DNA of 64,000 nucleotides from contig NZ_CP059203.1 in assembly GCF_014251955.1 (NCBI RefSeq), positions 487,963 to 551,962 on the forward strand, read 5' to 3'. A program made the translations under genes and the position numbers. Below the pieces are notes generated by a model, which worked only from the letters and a program-made list of their open reading frames with translations, searched no databases and had not been told where the DNA came from. The stretch comes from Blattabacterium cuenoti (lineage in GTDB: Bacteria; Bacteroidota; Bacteroidia; Flavobacteriales; Blattabacteriaceae). Numbering within the stretch: the first letter of the stretch is position 1; each line of letters opens with the position of its first letter. Below, in pieces: positions 10,350-18,571 of this stretch.

Positions 10350-11327
10350 ATGAAAGATTCTACTCCTATTACTTCATTTATTGATAAATATTTTCTTCAT
10401 TTTAATGCTCTAACTTTATTAGAAGCAGCTAAAGAATACAAAAATCATATCAAAAACAATGGAAAAATGATGATTACTTTAGCTGGAGCTATGAGTACAG
10501 CAGAATTAGGGAAAATATTAGCGGAAATGATTCGAAAAAATCAAGTCCATATAATTTCTTGTACTGGAGCTAATTTAGAAGAAGATATAACAAATTTAAT
10601 AGCTCATTCCCATTATAAAAAAATTCCCAATTATAGAGACTTAACTCCTGATGAAGAAAAAAATTTTTTAAAAGAAGGATTCAACCGTGTGACAGATACA
10701 TGTATTCCGGAAGAACAAGCTTTTAAACTTTTACAAAAACATATTTTCCATGTATGGAAAAAAGCTCAAGAAAAATCTGAACGGTATTTTCCTCATGAGT
10801 ATATTTATCAATTATTATTAGAAAACATTTTAGAACCATATTACAATATATCTTCAAAAGATAGTTGGGTGTTAGCTGCAGCAAATAAAAATTTACCTAT
10901 GGTTGTTCCAGGTTGGGAAGATAGTACAATAGGAAATATTTTTGCTTCATGTTGTATGAAAAAATTCTTTCACCCATTTCTTGTTAAAAATGGCATTGAA
11001 TACATGATTTATTTGGCAAAATGGTATCAAAAAGAATCCACTCATAGAAAAATAGGATTTTTTCAGATAGGTGGAGGAATTTCAGGAGATTTTCCTATTT
11101 GTGTTGTTCCCATGCTTTCGCAAGATATAGGATTACATTCTACTCCTTTTTGGTCTTATTTTTGTCAAATTTCAGATTCTACTACGAGTTATGGATCTTA
11201 TTCAGGAGCTATTCCTAATGAAAAAATTACTTGGGGAAAATTAGAGAAAGATACTCCAAAATTTATTATAGAATCAGATGCTACAATTGTAGCTCCATTA
11301 ATTTTTGCATATGTATTAAATATGTAA
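10350..11327 (+). CDS. Deoxyhypusine synthase-like protein
   Basis: The 325-residue protein belongs to the deoxyhypusine synthase family. In eukaryotes and archaea that enzyme transfers an aminobutyl group from spermidine to eIF5A. Visible family features are GAMSTAELGKI, SCTGANLEEDI, the NAD-site region FQIGGGISGDFP, and TWGKL with Lys297 at the position of the catalytic lysine. Bacteria have no eIF5A. Some bacterial homologues are thought to act on free polyamines (homospermidine-type synthesis), so that is the best guess for its role. No polyamine gene is adjacent; rny precedes it and lpdA follows. Confidence 0.85.
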   Translation: MKDSTPITSFIDKYFLHFNALTLLEAAKEYKNHIKNNGKMMITLAGAMSTAELGKILAEMIRKNQVHIISCTGANLEEDITNLIAHSHYKKIPNYRDLTPDEEKNFLKEGFNRVTDTCIPEEQAFKLLQKHIFHVWKKAQEKSERYFPHEYIYQLLLENILEPYYNISSKDSWVLAAANKNLPMVVPGWEDSTIGNIFASCCMKKFFHPFLVKNGIEYMIYLAKWYQKESTHRKIGFFQIGGGISGDFPICVVPMLSQDIGLHSTPFWSYFCQISDSTTSYGSYSGAIPNEKITWGKLEKDTPKFIIESDATIVAPLIFAYVLNM

Positions 11328-11389
11328 TTTAATTATGTAGTAACTTTATTCTCTTTTTAACATTCAACAAAAAACAAAGAATCATTATA

Positions 11390-12817
11390 ATGATGCATAA
11401 TAATAATTTATATGATATTGTTGTTATAGGATCTGGACCTGGAGGTTATATATCTGCCATTCGCGCAAGCCAACTTGGATTTCACACTGCTATTATAGAA
11501 AAATACCAAGAATTAGGAGGGACATGTTTAAATGTAGGCTGCATTCCTTCTAAATCTCTTTTATATTCTTCTAAATATTATTTCTTAGCAAAGAAAAACT
11601 ATTATTATGAACATGGAATTTTTTTTCATAAACTTTCTTTAGATTTCCAAAAAATGATGAATAGAAAAAATGAAATAGTAAAAAAAACAAGTGATGGAAT
11701 AAAATATTTAATGAAAAAAAACAACATTGATTTATATCAAGGAACAGCTTCTTTTAAAAAGAATAATGTTATTTCTGTAGAAAATAAGAATAAAAAATCT
11801 TTCAAAAAAATACAATTTCAATATTGTATAATCGCTACAGGATCTAAACCTTTAAGTCTTCCTCTTCCATTTTCATTTAATAAAAGAATTATTTCTTCTA
11901 CAGAAGCTCTTCTTATAAATGAAATACCAAACCAATTAATAATAATTGGGGGAGGATTTATTGGATTGGAATTAGGATCTATTTACAGTAGATTAGGGAG
12001 TCATGTTACTATTATAGATTCTATGGACAGAATTATATCAAATATGGACCATTCCTTAAGTATGGAAATTGAAAAAATATTGGAAAAATCTTCGATTCAA
12101 ATAAAAACTTCTTCATTCATCACTAATATCGTTTCAAAAAACGATAAAGTATCAGTTTATGTTCAAGATAAAAATAATGGGAAAAATAGGACATATATAG
12201 GAGATTATTGTCTTATTGCCATTGGAAGAAATCCTTATACAAAAGGTCTAGAATTAGAAAATATAGGGATAAAAAAAGATAAAAATGGATTCATCATAGT
12301 TAATGATTCTTTACAAAGTTCTGTAAAAAATATTTATGCTATAGGGGATGTTATAGGGGGAAAAATGTTAGCACACAAAGCAGAAGAAGAGGGATTATAT
12401 GTAGTTGAACATATAGCAGGACAAAAACCTAATAAAATAAACTACAACCTCATCCCATCAGTAGTATATACTTATCCTGAAATTTCTAGTGTTGGAAATA
12501 CAGAAAATGAAATTCAAAAAAAAGGAATAGAATATAACACAGGTTATTTTCCTATGAAAATCTTAGGAATATCTCGTGCAAGTGGAAATACTGAAGGTTT
12601 TGTAAAAATTATTTCTCATAAAAAAACAGATGAAATTCTAGGAGTTCATATGATAGGAGATCATGTTTCTGATATGATTATGGAAGCGACTGTTGCAATG
12701 GAATTCCGAGCTTCTTCAGAAGATATATATAGAATTTGTCATCCACATCCTACTTTCAGTGAAGCTTTCAAAGAAGCTGCATTATTAAGTTTTGAAAATC
12801 ATTCTTTACATTTTTAA
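11390..12817 (+). CDS. lpdA: Dihydrolipoyl dehydrogenase
   Basis: This E3 subunit re-oxidises lipoyl groups of the pyruvate and 2-oxoglutarate dehydrogenase complexes, using FAD and NAD. The FAD-binding GSGPGG is near residue 14. The redox pair Cys46-Cys51 lies in GGTCLNVGCIPSK, and an NAD fold GGGFIGLELG follows near residue 187. The C-terminal HPHPTFSEA carries the catalytic histidine. The 475 residues are of normal length. The gene is convergent with the ung remnant. Confidence 0.95.
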   Translation: MMHNNNLYDIVVIGSGPGGYISAIRASQLGFHTAIIEKYQELGGTCLNVGCIPSKSLLYSSKYYFLAKKNYYYEHGIFFHKLSLDFQKMMNRKNEIVKKTSDGIKYLMKKNNIDLYQGTASFKKNNVISVENKNKKSFKKIQFQYCIIATGSKPLSLPLPFSFNKRIISSTEALLINEIPNQLIIIGGGFIGLELGSIYSRLGSHVTIIDSMDRIISNMDHSLSMEIEKILEKSSIQIKTSSFITNIVSKNDKVSVYVQDKNNGKNRTYIGDYCLIAIGRNPYTKGLELENIGIKKDKNGFIIVNDSLQSSVKNIYAIGDVIGGKMLAHKAEEEGLYVVEHIAGQKPNKINYNLIPSVVYTYPEISSVGNTENEIQKKGIEYNTGYFPMKILGISRASGNTEGFVKIISHKKTDEILGVHMIGDHVSDMIMEATVAMEFRASSEDIYRICHPHPTFSEAFKEAALLSFENHSLHF

Positions 12818-12843
12818 TCTTTTCTCTCTCTATGACTATGAGT

Positions 12844-13533
12844 TCACCAAAGAATAGTTTTTTTCCTATTTCATATAGAAATTGATTGGTTTTTAAAAAA
12901 TGTTTGGATCCAAAAAATCCAAGATTTGCAGAAAATGGAGATGGATGTGAAGTTTTTAAAATATAATGTTTGTTAAACGAATTAATGATAGATGCTTTTT
13001 TTTTAGCATATTTTCCCCATAATAGAAAAACAATCTTCTTTTTTTTATTAGAAATTGTTCGTACAATTTGATCCGTAAAAATCTCCCATCCCTTATTATT
13101 TATCTCTGTGATATCCAGGAAATCCTTCTCTGACTGTTAAAATAAAATTAAGTAGTAAAAACACCTTGTTTAGCCCAACCAATCAAAGATCCACTACTGT
13201 TATTTTTTGAAAATGACTTCTTTCTTTGTAAAGAATTATTTACTTCTATAAAAATATTTCTTAATGAAGGAGGAAAAGAAACTCCATTAGGAACAGAAAA
13301 GGAAAGTCCATCAGCTTGATTTTTTTTGTAATAAGGATCTTGTCCTAAAAGAACGACTTTTACTTTTTGAAAAGAACAATAATTTAAAGATAAAAAAATG
13401 TTGTGTTTTTTTCTGGAAAACAAATATATCTTTGATATTCTATATCAATAAAATCTTTCAATTTTTGAAAATAAGGTTTATTCCATTCATTTTTTTAATA
13501 AAAAATCCAATCAGAATTAATTTTTTTTATCAT
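12844..13533 (-). pseudogene. ung: Decayed uracil-DNA glycosylase (ung)
   Basis: UNG removes uracil from DNA after cytosine deamination. All the conserved blocks are present but spread over three frames: NEWNKPYFQKLKDF, then VVLLGQDPYY with LSFSVPNGVSFPPSLRNIF, then ILTVREGFPGYHRDK, then GWEIFTDQIV, WGKYAKKK and the catalytic-site HPSPFSANLGFFG. There is also an in-frame stop 13 codons from the start. The frame breaks are near an A7 run (about 13405), a T5 run (about 13155), an A-rich site (about 13110) and probably another A run near the 3' end. The longest surviving open frame is 13148-13423. The original ATG overlaps the desaturase stop by 17 bases. With this many lesions it cannot make normal UNG. 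Confidence 0.9.
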
Positions 13534-14617
13534 ATCTATTCTTATTTTTATCCCATTTTTTTTCATTTTCATTAAAACTTATCATCTTTTTATTCTCTTC
13601 GTCCCAAAGTTTATAACGAATACATTTCAAACTTCCTGAAAAATTCATTTTAGTCACATACTTATCAAAAATAGGATTTTGTCTATGACAATCTTGTAAA
13701 TAATAGAATGGAATATGGGGAGCTAAATGATGGATATGATGATAACCTATATTTCCTGTAAACCAATGAACTATTTTAGGCAATTTGTAAAAAGAACTTC
13801 CTTTAATAGCAGCTATACAATAATCCCAATTGACTTTCCATTCTTTATAATTAGGATTATGTTGATGTTGAACATAAAAAACCCATACGGCTACAATAGA
13901 AAAGAAAACAACAATTGGTAATTGTATAAATAATAATTTTAAAAATCCTATAAAAAATCCTATAAATGCATAAAAAAATAAAAGACAAAGATTGCTTATC
14001 CAAAGATCAAATTTTTCTTTTTCCCACCCTTTAATATGGATTAATGGCAATCTATTATGTATCAATATATAATAAATAGGACCTAAAAAAAACATGATAA
14101 CAAACGAACGATACATTCTATATTTGATTTTTTTCCAAAAACTTAGTTGATGATATTCACGAACCGTTAAAATTCTAATATCTCCTATATCTCTAAAATC
14201 CAATTGGGAATTATGTGCATGATGATAATTATGTGATTTTGCCCAATACTTAAATGGAATCAATGTAAAAAGACTACAAATAAAACCTAATACATTATTA
14301 AAAGACTTTGAAGTAGTAAAAGATTGATGTCCGCAATCGTGCTGAATAATAAATATTCTAATTAAAAAAAATGAATTGAATATAGATGATAAAATTGTTA
14401 AAGATTTTGAATAATTAAAAATGTAAAATTTTATTATAATCCAAATAATAAAAAATGGAATAAAAGTGTTCATTATTTGAATAAAAGCCTTATAATTATT
14501 TGGAGAATAATATTTTACTATTTTTTTCCAATTTTTAAAAGTTTGTTTTATTTCCAAATGTTGAGTCTTTATGGTCTTTTTATGATGATCATTTCCATAC
14601 ATAATTTTACTCACCAT
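13517..14617 (-). CDS. Membrane fatty acid desaturase
   Basis: This is a di-iron integral-membrane desaturase that puts double bonds into acyl chains. The three histidine boxes are HDCGH (93-97), HNYHHAHN (129-136) and HHIHH (293-297), with an extra HQHN at 251. Pairs of hydrophobic segments lie between them. The start overlaps the upstream ferredoxin gene by 11 bases and the end overlaps the dead ung, suggesting translational coupling. The ferredoxin may feed it electrons (inference). Regiospecificity cannot be read from the sequence. Confidence 0.9.
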   Translation of the reverse strand: MVSKIMYGNDHHKKTIKTQHLEIKQTFKNWKKIVKYYSPNNYKAFIQIMNTFIPFFIIWIIIKFYIFNYSKSLTILSSIFNSFFLIRIFIIQHDCGHQSFTTSKSFNNVLGFICSLFTLIPFKYWAKSHNYHHAHNSQLDFRDIGDIRILTVREYHQLSFWKKIKYRMYRSFVIMFFLGPIYYILIHNRLPLIHIKGWEKEKFDLWISNLCLLFFYAFIGFFIGFLKLLFIQLPIVVFFSIVAVWVFYVQHQHNPNYKEWKVNWDYCIAAIKGSSFYKLPKIVHWFTGNIGYHHIHHLAPHIPFYYLQDCHRQNPIFDKYVTKMNFSGSLKCIRYKLWDEENKKMISFNENEKKWDKNKNRYDKKN

Positions 14618-14948
14618 GCAAAAAATTTTTTTTTTTAAAAAGATCTTCTTTAGATTCCAAATGATTTTTATCTAATATGCAACAATTCACTGGACATATC
14701 ATTGCACATTGAGGTTCTTCATAAAAACCAACACATTCTGTACATTTCTCTGAAACTACAAAATAAATTTCCTGTTTTCTGGGATCCTTAGGAATAGTAG
14801 GATCTATTTTTAATTCTTCTTTTCTTTTTTTTAAAGAAGTTCCGTCTGACATACTCCACATTTTTCCCCCTTCATAAATAGCTTGATTAGGACATTCTGA
14901 TTCACATGCTCCACAATTAATACATTCTTCTGTGATTTTTATGGACAT
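14607..14948 (-). CDS. 2[4Fe-4S] ferredoxin
   Basis: This is a small electron carrier of 113 residues. Cluster one uses Cys9, Cys12, Cys15 and Cys19-Pro (CINCGACESECP). Cluster two uses Cys69, Cys72, Cys81 and Cys85-Pro, with the eight-residue insertion between the second and third cysteines that is typical of Allochromatium-type ferredoxins. It is divergent from the acyl-CoA reductase at 15016 and overlaps the desaturase by 11 bases. Its physiological partner is not proven. Confidence 0.93.
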   Translation of the reverse strand: MSIKITEECINCGACESECPNQAIYEGGKMWSMSDGTSLKKRKEELKIDPTIPKDPRKQEIYFVVSEKCTECVGFYEEPQCAMICPVNCCILDKNHLESKEDLFKKKNFLHGE

Positions 14949-15015
14949 TGAAAATAAATTAATTTAATATTGGTAATTTAAATAATATATAATTAATAAA
15001 AATAAATAATAAAAA

Positions 15016-16074
15016 ATGATGAAAAAAACCATGGTAGAAGTTTTTGATAAATTAGGTTGTTTTCTAAGAGAATTTAAAAAATTTTATGAAGAAAAAAAGG
15101 TCTATAGCTCTTTTGAAAAGTTTTTTTTTCCTTTTCAAAAGATTATTAGAAAAATTTCTATTTCTAACAGTTGGTTTAGAATAGAAGATTTATTAATTAC
15201 TATTAATCATTGGGGGGATATTCTTAGAAAAAAGAATATAGAATCTTGGATAAGCAAATACTCTTTTGAGTCTAATAAAAAAAAAATAGTTTTGGTTATA
15301 ATGCCAGGAAATATCCCTGGAGTAGGATTTCATGATTTTTTATGTGTCCTTTTATCAGGACACCGTATTCTAATAAAATTATCTTCGGAAGATAATTTAT
15401 TACTTCCTTTTTTATGTAAAATCATTACTGATATAAACCCTTTATTAAAAAAAAAAATAAAATTTACTAAAAATATTTTTAAAGAAAAATTTAATAATGT
15501 AATAGCTACTGGAAGTTCTAATACAGCTCGTTATTTTGAATACTATTTTAGAAAATATCCTATGATTCTTAGAAAAAGACGAACCTCCATAGCTGTAATA
15601 CAAGGAAATGAAAATGAAAATGATTTAATTTCTTTAAATAAAGACATATTAACTTATTCCGGAAGAGGATGCAGAAGTGTAGGAAAAATATTCATTCCTT
15701 ATAATTATGATCTTCGTTTAATTTTAGATAAATCTTTTCTATTTAAATATATCACAAAAAATAAAAAGTACATTGACAATTACAATTATTATTTTTCTAT
15801 TTATACCATGAATAAAATTCCTATTATAAGAAATAATTTTCTTCTTCTCAAAGAAGAGAAGAATTATCACAGTCCAATATCTGTAGTTTATTACGAATTT
15901 TACAAAAATTTAAATCATTTAAAAAATTCTATTCAAAAAAATAAAGAACATTTACAATGTATAGTTGCAAAAAATATTTTTTCAAAAAATGAAGTTCCTT
16001 TTGGAAAAGCGCAATTTCCTAAACTAGAAGATTATGCAGATAATATTGATACTTTTAGATTTTTAATTGGATAA
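15016..16074 (+). CDS. Acyl-CoA reductase, LuxC family
   Basis: The 352-residue protein resembles the NADPH-dependent acyl-CoA reductase family (LuxC-like, aldehyde dehydrogenase fold). The nucleotide-binding region VIMPGNIPGVGFHDF is at about 95-109, and IATGSSNTARYFE is at about 163. The presumed catalytic Cys219 sits in YSGRGCRSVGKIF. A pairing with a divergent ferredoxin gene is common in Bacteroidetes and suggests a lipid or redox link. It contains an in-frame A11 run at 15447. No luciferase or transferase partners are present. Confidence 0.82.
   Translation: MMKKTMVEVFDKLGCFLREFKKFYEEKKVYSSFEKFFFPFQKIIRKISISNSWFRIEDLLITINHWGDILRKKNIESWISKYSFESNKKKIVLVIMPGNIPGVGFHDFLCVLLSGHRILIKLSSEDNLLLPFLCKIITDINPLLKKKIKFTKNIFKEKFNNVIATGSSNTARYFEYYFRKYPMILRKRRTSIAVIQGNENENDLISLNKDILTYSGRGCRSVGKIFIPYNYDLRLILDKSFLFKYITKNKKYIDNYNYYFSIYTMNKIPIIRNNFLLLKEEKNYHSPISVVYYEFYKNLNHLKNSIQKNKEHLQCIVAKNIFSKNEVPFGKAQFPKLEDYADNIDTFRFLIG
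15447..15457. repeat. A11 homopolymer inside the acyl-CoA reductase gene
   Basis: Eleven consecutive A bases encode part of LLKKKIKF in frame. It is a potential slippage site like those that break menG and the folate cyclo-ligase. Confidence 0.95.
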
Positions 16075-16083
16075 AAAATCCAA

Positions 16084-17136
16084 TTAAAATGGAATTTTAA
16101 TAATCAATTGATCATGATCATCAATATCAACTTTTTTTAATATTTTTCCATATACTATCGGAGCATATAATCCTTTCTTTAAAAAAAAACGACAAAAAAA
16201 AATTCTAGATTCATCCCAAATATTTTCTTTTATGAAACTTTCTAAAGTCATTTTACCTCCTTCTACAATTAAGGATAAAATTTTTTTTTTATATAAATGA
16301 TTTAATATATTTTTTATAATTTTTTTCTCAAAAGAGATCTGAATAAATTCTATGTTTTTCTGATTTTCTTTTTTTTTTTCTGTAAATACAATTGTCTGTT
16401 GTTTTCCGTTCAAAACAAAATAAGAAGGAGATATATTCAAATTTCTATCAAGAATAATTCTAATAGGATTATTCCCAAACCATTTTCTAACATTTAATTT
16501 TGGATTATCATTTAACACAGTATTTTTTCCTACCAAAACACTATCTTCTTCTGATCTCCATTTATGACTCAATTGTCTGGAATAAATTCCACTAATCCAA
16601 AAACGTTTCTTTTTTTTTTTTTTTCCTTTTTTTTTCAAAAAATCCATGAATCCATTCTCACTTTGTGCCCATTTTAATATAACATAAGGTCTATTTTTTT
16701 CATAAAAAGTAAAAAAACGTTTATTCAAAAAACGACATTGATCTGTTAAAACATTTTCTATAACTTCTATTCCATGTTCTTTTAATTTTTGAATTCCCAA
16801 TCCTTTTACTTTATGACAAGGATCTTGTACTCCTATTACAACTCTAGGAATATTACTTTTAATAATTAAATCTACGCAAGGAGGAGTTTTTCCAAAATGA
16901 ACACATGGTTCTAATGTAACATAAAGAGTTGAATCAAAAAATAAAGAAACATTATTGACCATATTAATAGCATTTACTTCTGCATGAGATTTTCCTTTTT
17001 GATAATGCCATCCTTCCGAAAGGATCAAACTATTTCTTTCTATCACACATCCTACCATAGGATTAGGAGATGTAGATCCTAATCCATTTTTAGCTAATTG
17101 AATGGCTCTTTTCATAAAAATTTCTTCATATTTCAT
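16084..17136 (-). CDS. ribD: Bifunctional riboflavin deaminase/reductase RibD
   Basis: RibD performs the second and third steps of riboflavin synthesis. The N-terminal deaminase domain has HAEVNAI (His51, Glu53) and PCVHFGKTPPC (Cys78, Cys87) for zinc. The C-terminal reductase domain starts near residue 150 (RPYVILKWAQSENGF) and ends with LIVEGGKMTLESFI. The 350 residues are typical. A lysine-rich stretch near residues 170-180 (KKGKKKKKKRFW) is encoded by an A15 run and an A9 run, which are in frame here. Confidence 0.95.
   Translation of the reverse strand: MKYEEIFMKRAIQLAKNGLGSTSPNPMVGCVIERNSLILSEGWHYQKGKSHAEVNAINMVNNVSLFFDSTLYVTLEPCVHFGKTPPCVDLIIKSNIPRVVIGVQDPCHKVKGLGIQKLKEHGIEVIENVLTDQCRFLNKRFFTFYEKNRPYVILKWAQSENGFMDFLKKKGKKKKKKRFWISGIYSRQLSHKWRSEEDSVLVGKNTVLNDNPKLNVRKWFGNNPIRIILDRNLNISPSYFVLNGKQQTIVFTEKKKENQKNIEFIQISFEKKIIKNILNHLYKKKILSLIVEGGKMTLESFIKENIWDESRIFFCRFFLKKGLYAPIVYGKILKKVDIDDHDQLIIKIPF
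16610..16624. repeat. A15 homopolymer in ribD (T15 on + strand)
   Basis: Fifteen T bases in a row on the plus strand give A15 on the ribD coding strand, the longest homopolymer noticed. It is read in frame as a lysine run, with a further A9 only two bases beyond. Polymerase slippage here is expected to make a share of frameshifted mRNAs. Confidence 0.95.
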
Positions 17137-17189
17137 TTCATAATATTATAAAAAAAAAATAATCATAATAATAATTTTACTTCTACAAC

Positions 17190-17220
17190 AACACATTAAC
17201 ATAGAAATGTGTTTTTTTTT
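17190..17220 (+). terminator. Hairpin followed by T-run between ribD and aroE
   Basis: AACACATT and AATGTGTT form a perfect 8-bp stem with an 8-base loop, followed by a run of T to 17220. It has the form of an intrinsic terminator reading on the plus strand. Both neighbours are on the minus strand, so it may stop antisense transcription or act as a hairpin in the aroE-ribD transcript. Confidence 0.55.
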
Positions 17221-17284
17221 AGTAAGTATAAAAAGTATAAAAAAAATAGAGTAGTAGAAAGAAAAAAAAATTTTCTTAATTAAT

Positions 17285-18064
17285 TTAAGAATTCCATATT
17301 TTCCAAGATTCTTCTGCTTGAATCCGTAACATTTCTAATCCATTTCTAATCATAGCGCCATTTTCTTCTCCTTTTTTTAAAAATAAAGTTTTAGATGGAT
17401 TATAAACAACATCATAAAGATAGTGAGAAGAAGAAAGATATTGATAAGGTAAAGGGGGGCATGAATTTACCATTGGATAAGTTCCTAAAGGAGTGCAATT
17501 AATGATAATTTTATAATTTTTTATCAAATTTTTATTTAATTCTTCATATACAAAAAAATCTTTGTTTTTCTTTTTTCTAGAAACATATTTGTATGGTATT
17601 TTCAATTTTCTTAAAATGAATGAAATAGATTTAGAGACTCCTCCAGTTCCAAGAATCAAAGCCGCCATTGCATTATGACATGAAAATTTCTTCATATCCT
17701 TTTTAAAGGATAACTCAAACCCTAAAACATCCGTATTGGATCCAATTATCCTCCTACTATTATGTTGATCATGTATTATTTTAACTACATTCACGGAACC
17801 AATAGATTTTGCTTCTGGCATAATTTCCGTAAGAAAAGGAATAATACTTGTTTTATATGGAATCGTGACGTTACACCCTTTAAAATAAGGATTTTTAAAA
17901 ATCCATAAAATGTCCTCTATTTTTGGAATGTCAAATATTTCATAAGTTATATGACGAATAGATTCCTTTTTAAATTTTTCTATAAAAAACTTCTTTGAAA
18001 AAGAATAACTAATTTCCTTTCCAACCAATCCAAAAATAGATTTTTTAAATTTTTCTACTTTCAC
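17285..18064 (-). CDS. aroE: Shikimate dehydrogenase
   Basis: AroE reduces 3-dehydroshikimate to shikimate with NADPH in aromatic amino-acid synthesis. The substrate motif GCNVTIPYK holds the catalytic lysine, and SNTDVLGFE holds the conserved aspartate. The NADP fold is ILGTGGVSKSI, and the C-terminal NGLEMLRIQAEESWKIW is typical. The 259 residues are near the family norm. It lies 31 bases after rpsU on the same strand. Confidence 0.94.
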   Translation of the reverse strand: MKVEKFKKSIFGLVGKEISYSFSKKFFIEKFKKESIRHITYEIFDIPKIEDILWIFKNPYFKGCNVTIPYKTSIIPFLTEIMPEAKSIGSVNVVKIIHDQHNSRRIIGSNTDVLGFELSFKKDMKKFSCHNAMAALILGTGGVSKSISFILRKLKIPYKYVSRKKKNKDFFVYEELNKNLIKNYKIIINCTPLGTYPMVNSCPPLPYQYLSSSHYLYDVVYNPSKTLFLKKGEENGAMIRNGLEMLRIQAEESWKIWNS

Positions 18065-18095
18065 AAAAAATAAAAATAAGTAAGAAAAAAACTGT

Positions 18096-18296
18096 TTACT
18101 CCTCTTTTTTTAATCTCATGCGTTCTCGATATATAGCTTTCAAAATTTTATTCCTTCTTCCTTCAGAAGGTTTTATATATTGTTGTTTTTCTCTAAATTC
18201 CTTTAGAATACGCGTTTTATCGAATTTTTTTTTGCACTTTTTCAAAGCCTTTTCTATTGACTCACCTTCTCTTACTGTCGTAATTAATACCACCAT
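18096..18296 (-). CDS. rpsU: 30S ribosomal protein S21
   Basis: The 66-residue basic protein matches S21: VREGESIEKALKKCKKKFD, LKEFREKQQYIKPSEGRRNK, then a Lys/Arg-rich tail. S21 helps early mRNA binding to the small subunit. In Bacteroidetes it contributes to masking the anti-Shine-Dalgarno region of 16S rRNA, which fits the lack of clear ribosome-binding sites in this window. It lies between tRNA-Val and aroE on the same strand. Confidence 0.95.
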   Translation of the reverse strand: MVVLITTVREGESIEKALKKCKKKFDKTRILKEFREKQQYIKPSEGRRNKILKAIYRERMRLKKEE

Positions 18297-18366
18297 ATAA
18301 ACAAAAAAAATATAAAAATTAATTAATTAAATCATAAATCCATAAACTTATACACTTTCCCTTTCA

Positions 18367-18403
18367 TCACACTACTAAACTAAACGATAAATAAATAGTG
18401 TGA
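18367..18403. repeat. 8-bp inverted repeat downstream of tRNA-Val
   Basis: TCACACTA (18367) and TAGTGTGA (18396) are perfect inverted copies separated by 21 bases, starting four bases past the tRNA-Val 3' end. No T-run follows on the minus strand, so it looks more like a processing or stabilising hairpin between the tRNA and rpsU than a terminator. Confidence 0.45.
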
Positions 18404-18406
18404 GTG

Positions 18407-18481
18407 TGGACACTATCGGATTTGAACCGACGACCTCTACTCTGTCAAAGTAGCGCTCTAAACCATCTGAGCTAAATGTCC
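18407..18481 (-). tRNA. tRNA-Val (anticodon GAC)
   Basis: The minus strand folds as a 75-base cloverleaf. The acceptor GGACATT pairs with AGTGTCC (one G-U), with a D arm GCTC/GAGC, anticodon stem CTACT/AGTAG around loop TTGACAG, T arm with TTCAAAT, and discriminator A. The anticodon GAC reads valine codons GUC/GUU. CCA is not encoded (CAC follows). It resembles tRNA-Asp, but the anticodon is GAC, not GTC. Confidence 0.92.
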
Positions 18482-18571
18482 TTTTCTTAATTAACAAAAT
18501 TAAATATTTTTTATTTATACAAAAAAATCGCTATTAATTACTAAATAAATCTGAATTTTTCCAATAAAAAA

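Noticed and set aside
18407-18481. tRNA-Asp instead of tRNA-Val
   Set aside because: The anticodon loop is TTGACAG, so the anticodon is GAC (Val), not GTC.
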